From the NCBI RefSeq assembly GCF_040719145.1, contig NZ_JBFDUZ010000008.1, forward strand, positions 1 to 64,000: a stretch of 64,000 nt of DNA, in the 5' to 3' direction. The position numbers and the translations under genes are program-made. This stretch comes from Paenibacillus sp. JQZ6Y-1 (GTDB lineage Bacteria; Bacillota; Bacilli; Paenibacillales; Paenibacillaceae). Shown here piece after piece: positions 59,374-64,000 of the stretch (within the stretch, counting starts at the first letter, position 1; the number at the start of each line of letters is the position of its first letter). Below the pieces are notes generated by a model that worked only from the letters and a program-made list of their open reading frames with translations, had not been told where the DNA came from and did no database searches.

Positions 59374-59769
59374 ATGGCTAAAGCGAAAAAAGTCGTACGT
59401 ACAAAACGTCGCGACCGTAAAAATATCGAATCTGGCGTGGCACACATCCGTTCCACGTTTAACAATACAATCGTTACTATTACGGATCCTCACGGCAACG
59501 CTATTTCCTGGGCAAGCTCCGGCGGTCTTGGATTCAGAGGTTCCCGTAAATCCACTCCATTCGCAGCACAACTGGCAGCTGAAACTGCAGCAAAAGCAGC
59601 TATGGAGCACGGCATGAAAGCTGTTGAAGTTATGGTTAAGGGTCCTGGCGCAGGCCGCGAAGCAGCGATTCGTTCTCTGCAAGCAGCTGGTCTGGAAGTT
59701 AACATGATCAAAGATGTAACTCCAATCCCGCATAACGGATGCCGTCCGCCAAAACGTCGTCGCGTATAA
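59374..59769 (+). CDS. rpsK: 30S ribosomal protein S11
   Basis: Platform protein near the E-site codon. Conserved segments are [19 protein letters not shown] and [20 protein letters not shown]. The C-terminus [15 protein letters not shown] is intact. The length is 131 residues. AAGGGAGGTTAATG precedes the ATG. Note that the gene for S4 (rpsD) is not in this block, as is normal for Bacillota. Confidence 0.99.
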   Translation: MAKAKKVVRTKRRDRKNIESGVAHIRSTFNNTIVTITDPHGNAISWASSGGLGFRGSRKSTPFAAQLAAETAAKAAMEHGMKAVEVMVKGPGAGREAAIRSLQAAGLEVNMIKDVTPIPHNGCRPPKRRRV

Positions 59770-59800
59770 TCGAAGCATGTCTCTGCTAGTGTGGTGAGCC

Positions 59801-59829
59801 TCCCGGAAGAAGCTTCGAGCTTACCGGGA
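59801..59829 (+). promoter_or_regulatory. Hairpin between rpsK and rpoA
   Basis: TCCCGG pairs with CCGGGA outside and AAGCT with AGCTT inside around a TCG loop, separated by a small asymmetric bulge. No T run follows. It occupies the 134-base gap before rpoA. Confidence 0.6.
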
Positions 59830-59903
59830 ACTACTGCATGTCTAATGAATAAAGTTTTAGCGACAGTTTCACTGAAGCGACGTTTTGAAGGAGGGATATT
59901 GCA

Positions 59904-60848
59904 GTGATAGAAATCGAAAAGCCGAAAATTGAGACCGTAGATGTAAATGATGAAGGAACCTATGGCAAGTTCATCGTAGAACCTCTCGAACGTGGTTACG
60001 GCATAACACTTGGCAACTCACTTCGTCGGATTTTGCTTTCCTCTCTTCCGGGAGCGGCAGTAACATCCGTTCAAATCGATGGTGTATTGCACGAGTTCTC
60101 AACGGTTCAAGGCGTAATGGAAGACGTTACCGAGATCATTTTGAACCTCAAGGCCCTCTCGCTGAAAATCCACTCTGATGAAGAAAAATTGTTGGAGATT
60201 GACGCAGATGGAGAAGGAGTAGTCACTGCAGGAGATATCCGTGCAGACAGCGATGTTGAAATCCTTAACCCGGATCTTCATATTGCGACTCTTGCTCCAG
60301 GTTCGAGACTCCACATGCGTATTTTTGCAAACCGTGGTCGCGGTTATGTATCGGCAGATAAAAACAAACGTGCGGATCAACCAATCGGTGTGATTCCAAT
60401 CGATTCGATTTATACTCCGATCTCCCGTGTTAACTATGGCATCGAAAATACACGTGTTGGTCAAGTAACGAACTATGACCGGTTAACTATTGAAATTTGG
60501 ACAGATGGCAGCATCCGTCCTGAAGAAGCAGTTAGTCTGGGCGCCAAAATTTTGAGCGAGCACCTGATGCTGTTCGTCGGTCTGACTGACGAAGCAAAAG
60601 ATGCTGAAATTATGGTCGAAAAAGAGGAAGATAAAAAAGAGAAAGTGCTTGAGATGACGATTGAAGAGCTCGATCTCTCTGTACGTTCTTACAACTGCTT
60701 GAAACGTGCCGGCATCAACACGGTGCAGGAACTGACTACAAAATCCGAAGACGATATGATGAAGGTCCGCAACCTGGGACGCAAATCTCTCGAAGAAGTT
60801 CAAGAGAAGTTGCAGGAACTCGGTCTTGGTCTTCGTCAGGAAGAATAG
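59904..60848 (+). CDS. rpoA: DNA-directed RNA polymerase subunit alpha
   Basis: Dimerises to start polymerase assembly. The N-terminal domain (about 1-230) has [14 protein letters not shown] and the dimer interface. A charged linker ([10 protein letters not shown]) leads to the C-terminal domain (about 248-314, with [17 protein letters not shown] and [11 protein letters not shown]), which contacts UP elements and activators. The length, 314 residues, is normal. GTG 59904 follows GAAGGAGGG. Confidence 0.99.
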   Translation: MIEIEKPKIETVDVNDEGTYGKFIVEPLERGYGITLGNSLRRILLSSLPGAAVTSVQIDGVLHEFSTVQGVMEDVTEIILNLKALSLKIHSDEEKLLEIDADGEGVVTAGDIRADSDVEILNPDLHIATLAPGSRLHMRIFANRGRGYVSADKNKRADQPIGVIPIDSIYTPISRVNYGIENTRVGQVTNYDRLTIEIWTDGSIRPEEAVSLGAKILSEHLMLFVGLTDEAKDAEIMVEKEEDKKEKVLEMTIEELDLSVRSYNCLKRAGINTVQELTTKSEDDMMKVRNLGRKSLEEVQEKLQELGLGLRQEE

Positions 60849-60881
60849 TCACTTAATCATTGATGAAGGAGGGAATACAAA

Positions 60882-61247
60882 ATGGCATACCAAAAATTGG
60901 GTCGTAACTCCAGCGCTCGTAAAGCACTGTTCCGCGATCTGGTAACTGACCTGTTCTTATATGAGCGTATTCAAACGACTGAAGCAAAAGCGAAAGAACT
61001 TCGTTCTATCGCTGAAAAGCTGATCACCCTGTCCAAACGTGGAGATCTGCATGCTCGTCGTCAGGTAGCTTCTTATGTTCGTCGTGAAACTCTGAACGGT
61101 GAACAAGATGCAATCCAAAAATTGTTTGCTGAGCTGGCTCCTCGTTATGCAGAGCGTCCAGGTGGATACACTCGTATCCTGAAACTGGGACCTCGTCGTG
61201 GCGACGCTGCTCCTATGGTTTATCTGGAACTGGTAGACCGCGCGTAA
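60882..61247 (+). CDS. rplQ: 50S ribosomal protein L17
   Basis: A 50S protein near the tunnel exit. It starts [24 protein letters not shown] and ends [17 protein letters not shown]. The length is 121 residues. GAAGGAGGG precedes the ATG. It ends the alpha operon. The gene usually found next in many Bacillota, encoding an ECF transporter ATPase, is absent. Confidence 0.98.
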   Translation: MAYQKLGRNSSARKALFRDLVTDLFLYERIQTTEAKAKELRSIAEKLITLSKRGDLHARRQVASYVRRETLNGEQDAIQKLFAELAPRYAERPGGYTRILKLGPRRGDAAPMVYLELVDRA

Positions 61248-61270
61248 CATGCAGATAAAGAAGGGTGGAC

Positions 61271-61304
61271 AGGGTCTCGTGATTCTGACAAAGCCCTTTT
61301 TTTC
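61271..61304 (+). terminator. Probable terminator after rplQ
   Basis: AGGGT pairs imperfectly with AGCCCT (one bulge) around a 20-base loop and runs into seven T, 24 bases after rplQ. Confidence 0.5.
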
Positions 61305-61333
61305 TCTGTCTGAATAAGGTTGTGTTGAACAAC

Positions 61334-61373
61334 ACAAAGGAGGGGGCTCCAACCTGGAGCTCCCTCACTTTGT
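61334..61373 (+). promoter_or_regulatory. Strong hairpin just upstream of truA
   Basis: ACAAAG pairs with CTTTGT outside and GAGGGGGCTCC with GGAGCTCCCTC inside (one mismatch) around an AACCT loop, about 16 pairs. It lies 24 bases before the truA start and has no T run after it. Confidence 0.65.
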
Positions 61374-61397
61374 ATGTAGATATAAAAGGTGATGACC

Positions 61398-62192
61398 ATG
61401 CGGAATCTATGTATGACCGTCAATTATGACGGAACTCGATATAACGGCTTTCAGACGCAACCTGACGGTAATACCGTTCAGGATCATCTGGAAAAGGCAA
61501 TTGCCTCTATGATTGGGGAACGTCCCAAAATTCACGGTTCTGGGCGTACAGATGCCGGCGTACACGCTGTAGGTCAGGTATTTAACTTTCAAACCGAGTC
61601 ACCGATTCCGGCAGATCGTTGGCCACTCGCTCTCAATGGGCGTTTGCCGCGTGATATTATCGTAACGGGTGCGCGTGAAGTGTCATTGGAATTCCATTCC
61701 CGTCGCTCTGCTAAGCGTAAGACGTACCGATATACAATCAATGCCAATCAGTACCCGGATGTGTTTTTGCGTCATATGCAGTTGCATCATCCCGGTAAGC
61801 TGAATGTCGGTCATATGGAGGAGGCGTTCCGGCATTTTGTAGGAACGTATGACTTTACGACTTTTGCTTCGCGTTATTCGCAAAAGCAAAGTCATGTTCG
61901 TACCGTGCTGGAAACCAGACTGGAGATCGATTTGTCGCAAACCCGCGAGCATACAAGGGACCAGGGCATTTTACACTTTTATATTACTGGCACTGGTTTT
62001 TTGCAGCATATGGTGCGGATCATTATGGGGACGCTCATTCAGGTCGGAGAAGGCAAATACAGACCGGAGGATATTCCGGGCATGATTGCTGCCTGCGACC
62101 GTAGTGCAGCGGGTCCTACAGCGGTCAGCAAAGCGCTAACGATGTGGGGCGTGCAGTATGATGAGATTGATTTTGGAGAACCTGAAGCCTGA
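61398..62192 (+). CDS. truA: tRNA pseudouridine(38-40) synthase TruA
   Basis: Converts uridines 38-40 in the anticodon stem of several tRNAs. The catalytic Asp52 lies in GSGRTDAGVHAVGQV. The C-terminal half has HYITG-like FYITGTGFLQHMVRIIMGTL. The length is 264 residues from ATG 61398, which follows AAAAGGTGATG; GTG 61389 and ATG 61392 are in frame but overlap that site. In many Bacillota three ECF-transporter genes precede truA; here there is only a 150-base gap. Confidence 0.96.
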   Translation: MRNLCMTVNYDGTRYNGFQTQPDGNTVQDHLEKAIASMIGERPKIHGSGRTDAGVHAVGQVFNFQTESPIPADRWPLALNGRLPRDIIVTGAREVSLEFHSRRSAKRKTYRYTINANQYPDVFLRHMQLHHPGKLNVGHMEEAFRHFVGTYDFTTFASRYSQKQSHVRTVLETRLEIDLSQTREHTRDQGILHFYITGTGFLQHMVRIIMGTLIQVGEGKYRPEDIPGMIAACDRSAAGPTAVSKALTMWGVQYDEIDFGEPEA

Positions 62193-62235
62193 AACAAATT
62201 CGGCAAAAAAAGTATCTAAAAACAATAAATAATAC

Positions 62236-62264
62236 TTGCTTAACGCGCAACCATGCTGTAAAAT
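62236..62264 (+). promoter_or_regulatory. Sigma-A promoter of rplM-rpsI
   Basis: TTGCTT, a 17-base spacer and TAAAAT in the gap after truA. Confidence 0.7.
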
Positions 62265-62269
62265 CAAAG

Positions 62270-62425
62270 TTGTGTTTTCTTACGGCTCTCCCACAGCCCC
62301 GGTAAGAATTCACATGACCAAAGCTACAACCAACTGAATTTCAACATTGTATGACTGTGTATTAATAACACAACCAATAAAGAACGATCATATATGAAAA
62401 TGCATATTTTCAAAACAGACTAAGG
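62270..62425 (+). promoter_or_regulatory. Probable L13 leader upstream of rplM
   Basis: The leader starts with a hairpin pairing TTCTTAC with GTAAGAA (62276-62308) that encloses a GGCT/AGCC helix around a CTCCCAC loop. A long AT-rich stretch follows. Its place, directly before rplM, fits the L13-leader class, in which L13 represses its own message. The family assignment rests on position and this one stem only. Confidence 0.45.
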
Positions 62426-62436
62426 AGGAACTTCTC

Positions 62437-62874
62437 ATGCGTACAACTTATATCGCGAAGCCAAGTGAAGTAGAACGCCAGTGGTATATTATTGATGCTG
62501 AAGGCAAAACACTGGGCCGCCTGGCAAGTGAAGTTGCAGCACTGATCCGTGGTAAACACAAACCATCTTTCACCCCTCATGTGGACGGCGGCGATTTCGT
62601 TATCGTAATCAATTCCGAAAAAATCCACCTGACAGGTAAAAAACTGCAGGACAAAAAATACTACCGTCATTCTATGCACCCAGGTGGTCTGAAAGTAACG
62701 ACTGCTCAGGAAATGATCAACAACAAACCTGAACGTGTAATCGAAGCTGCTGTACACGGCATGCTGCCAAAAACTCGTCAAGGTAACGCAATGAAACTGC
62801 GTCTGAAAGCTTACGCTGGCGCAGAACATCCACATGCAGCACAAAAACCAGAAGTTTACGAACTTCGCGGATAA
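62437..62874 (+). CDS. rplM: 50S ribosomal protein L13
   Basis: An early-assembly 50S protein. It starts [20 protein letters not shown] and contains [21 protein letters not shown] and the [11 protein letters not shown] segment. The length is 145 residues. TAAGGAGGAAC precedes the ATG. It is paired with rpsI, 19 bases downstream, as in nearly all bacteria. Confidence 0.99.
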   Translation: MRTTYIAKPSEVERQWYIIDAEGKTLGRLASEVAALIRGKHKPSFTPHVDGGDFVIVINSEKIHLTGKKLQDKKYYRHSMHPGGLKVTTAQEMINNKPERVIEAAVHGMLPKTRQGNAMKLRLKAYAGAEHPHAAQKPEVYELRG

Positions 62875-62893
62875 TTAAAAGGAGGACAGTTTC

Positions 62894-63286
62894 ATGGCTA
62901 AAGTACAATACTATGGGACAGGTCGTCGTAAACATTCGGTAGCACGTGTTCGCCTTGTACCGGGTGAAGGACGCATTGTCATCAACAAACGTGAGATTGA
63001 CGAATATTTCGGTCTGGAAACACTCAAACTGATCGTTAAACAACCACTGAACCTGACAGAAACTCTGGGTAGCTACGATGTAATCGTAATCGCTGAAGGC
63101 GGCGGTATCTCCGGTCAAGCCGGCGCGATCCGTCACGGTATCTCCCGTGCCCTGCTGAAAGCAGATCCAGAACTTCGCGGTTCCCTGAAAAAAGCTGGAT
63201 TCCTGACTCGTGACCCACGTATGAAAGAACGTAAAAAATACGGTCTTAAAGCGGCTCGTCGCGCACCTCAGTTCTCCAAACGTTAA
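62894..63286 (+). CDS. rpsI: 30S ribosomal protein S9
   Basis: A 30S head protein whose C-terminal tail reaches P-site tRNA. It contains [19 protein letters not shown] and ends with the basic tail [16 protein letters not shown], whose final Lys-Arg is intact. The length is 130 residues. AAAGGAGGAC precedes the ATG. A terminator follows about 20 bases after the stop. Confidence 0.99.
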   Translation: MAKVQYYGTGRRKHSVARVRLVPGEGRIVINKREIDEYFGLETLKLIVKQPLNLTETLGSYDVIVIAEGGGISGQAGAIRHGISRALLKADPELRGSLKKAGFLTRDPRMKERKKYGLKAARRAPQFSKR

Positions 63287-63307
63287 TATTTACTTTATCA
63301 ACGATTG

Positions 63308-63340
63308 CAACCCTCTGGTCCTATCGATCAGGGGGTTGTT
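63308..63340 (+). terminator. Intrinsic terminator after rpsI
   Basis: CAACCCTCTG pairs with CAGGGGGTTG (G-U included) around an 11-base loop and runs into a T tract. Confidence 0.92.
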
Positions 63341-63347
63341 TTTATTT

Positions 63348-63611
63348 TGTGGATTATTTGGAATCCAGCTCTGCTTACATATTGCTATATAAATAGATAG
63401 AAGCAACACGTTGCAATGCAAAAACTTATCCCCATAACAACTTCTCCGCTTCGTTTGACAAGCCATTCATCCACAGGATATTCTCCCTTTTAAGATAAAT
63501 TAATCATAAAAGGTATGATTGTCTGGGTATAAAGGGGATAACTCTGTGAGTATGTGAATGAAGTTTATGAAAGTTACAGAAGTAAATAGAGTTATCAACA
63601 GCTTTTTCACA
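63348..63611 (+). other. Cluster of DnaA-box-like sites in an AT-rich gap
   Basis: Four nine-base sites differ from TTATCCACA by one base: TGTGGATTA (63348-63356, minus strand), TTATCCCCA (63426-63434), TCATCCACA (63467-63475) and TTATCAACA (63592-63600). A fifth, TTTTTCACA (63603-63611), fits the looser TTWTNCACA consensus. A sixth (AGGGGATAA, 63533-63541) has two mismatches. No perfect box is present. The region has no open frame. Confidence 0.4.
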
Positions 63612-63651
63612 ATCATTCTCAAAATCATTTGTAAAATATTTTAATTTCCTC

Positions 63652-63680
63652 TTGAATTACAGCTCCGCCACTTTTATAAT
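63652..63680 (+). promoter_or_regulatory. Sigma-A promoter of the last gene
   Basis: TTGAAT, a 17-base spacer and a consensus TATAAT, about 257 bases before the start codon at 63937. Confidence 0.65.
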
Positions 63681-63749
63681 ATACATATAATTCTTAGTAG
63701 TTTAGTCGGTTTTAGCCGCTGATATATGATCAGCATGATCCAATCTTTT

Positions 63750-63779
63750 TTCTATGCCATTGTTTTCTATACCATTGTT
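63750..63779 (+). repeat. Two 15-bp direct repeats in the leader of the last gene
   Basis: TTCTATGCCATTGTT and TTCTATACCATTGTT are adjacent and differ at one base. They lie between the promoter and the start codon. They may be a protein-binding pair or a small duplication. Confidence 0.6.
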
Positions 63780-63936
63780 TAGGAGTTAGATGTATAACCT
63801 TTTAAGCTTTAGCGATGCTAATAACCAAGGTCCGATTAATAGTGGAATAGTCACCTAGAGCGAGGTTCATTTTTATTTATGCACTTAAAACCAGTTTGGA
63901 AAAAAGAAACTACATTTCAGTGATGGGGGAAATCAC

Positions 63937-64000
63937 ATGAATCTCTTGGAAAAAGAAGAACTTGCCAAAATCAAAGCCGAAGAATTAGAACACGCTTCTG
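63937..64000 (+). CDS. Start of an unidentified gene (truncated by the window edge)
   Basis: An open frame begins at ATG 63937 and reads MNLLEKEELAKIKAEELEHA to the window end. GATGGGGGAAATC lies upstream as a fair ribosome-binding site, and a good promoter lies further up. Twenty-one residues are too few for a family call. The charged helical start would suit, among other things, a cytoplasmic enzyme such as a PAPS-reductase type protein, but this is only a guess. Confidence 0.6.
   Translation, partial: MNLLEKEELAKIKAEELEHAS

Noticed and set aside
63750-63800. CymR-type site (TATACC...AGGAGTTA) suggesting a sulfur-metabolism gene
   Set aside because: The match is loose, the consensus could not be verified from memory, and the gene is cut off after 21 residues.
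63341-63936. Chromosomal origin (oriC)
   Set aside because: There is no dnaA or dnaN next to it, no perfect DnaA box and no clear unwinding element. The ribosomal block normally lies some distance from oriC. Reported only as a DnaA-box-like cluster.

Overview
The window comes from a mid-GC Gram-positive bacterium of the Paenibacillus type. The evidence is the order ctsR-mcsA-mcsB-clpC-radA-disA ... gltX-cysE-cysS-mrnC-rlmB-yacP-sigH-secE-nusG-rplKAJL-rpoBC-rpsLG-fusA-tuf-S10/spc/alpha. T-box leaders, Bacillota-type AGGAGG ribosome-binding sites and a KOW-domain gene between map and infA agree with this, as does a YesM/YesN two-component pair beside a family-1 sugar ABC transporter. No species call is made.

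Layout. 1-340: the 3' end of a 23S rRNA, a 5S rRNA and a terminator. 574-7076: an accessory carbohydrate locus (sensor kinase, AraC-type response regulator, lipoprotein binding protein, two permeases, no ATPase). All of its larger gaps hold short tandem repeats (units of about 15, 9, 8 and 7 bp), which makes this the oddest part of the window. 7171-9018: serS on the minus strand behind its own promoter and T-box. 9097-10541: a protein of unknown function and a metallophosphoesterase. 10595-15600: the CtsR heat-shock operon with promoter and operator. 15602-23082: radA-disA, pssA, yacL, ispD-ispF, gltX. 23191-27599: a Cys-specific T-box operon, cysE-cysS-mrnC-rlmB-yacP. 27700-32887: sigH, a decayed rpmG, secE-nusG, rplK-rplA, the L10 leader with rplJ-rplL, and an rRNA methyltransferase. 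32967-40747: rpoB-rpoC. 40821-45804: the str operon. 45826-61304: the S10-spc-alpha super-operon through rplQ. 61398-63340: truA, then rplM-rpsI with a leader. 63341-64000: an AT-rich gap with DnaA-box-like sites and the start of one more gene.

Function. Most of the window is the core gene-expression block: ribosomal proteins, RNA polymerase, elongation factors, Sec translocase, rRNA modification, aminoacyl-tRNA synthetases, sigma-H, and ClpC/McsB proteolysis. Its regulation is readable in places: T-boxes report Ser and Cys charging, an L10 leader controls the stalk proteins, and CtsR sites control clpC. Several gaps between essential genes (rpoB/rpoC, fusA/tuf, rplF/rplR, rpsK/rpoA, rplQ/truA) hold strong hairpins that do not look like ordinary terminators.

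No defence system, prophage, insertion sequence, CRISPR array or tRNA gene was found. The best candidates for something undescribed are the repeat-filled gaps of the sugar-uptake locus, the structured element between rplF and rplR, the rpmG remnant, the missing ECF-transporter genes between rplQ and truA, and the DnaA-box-like cluster at the right end.
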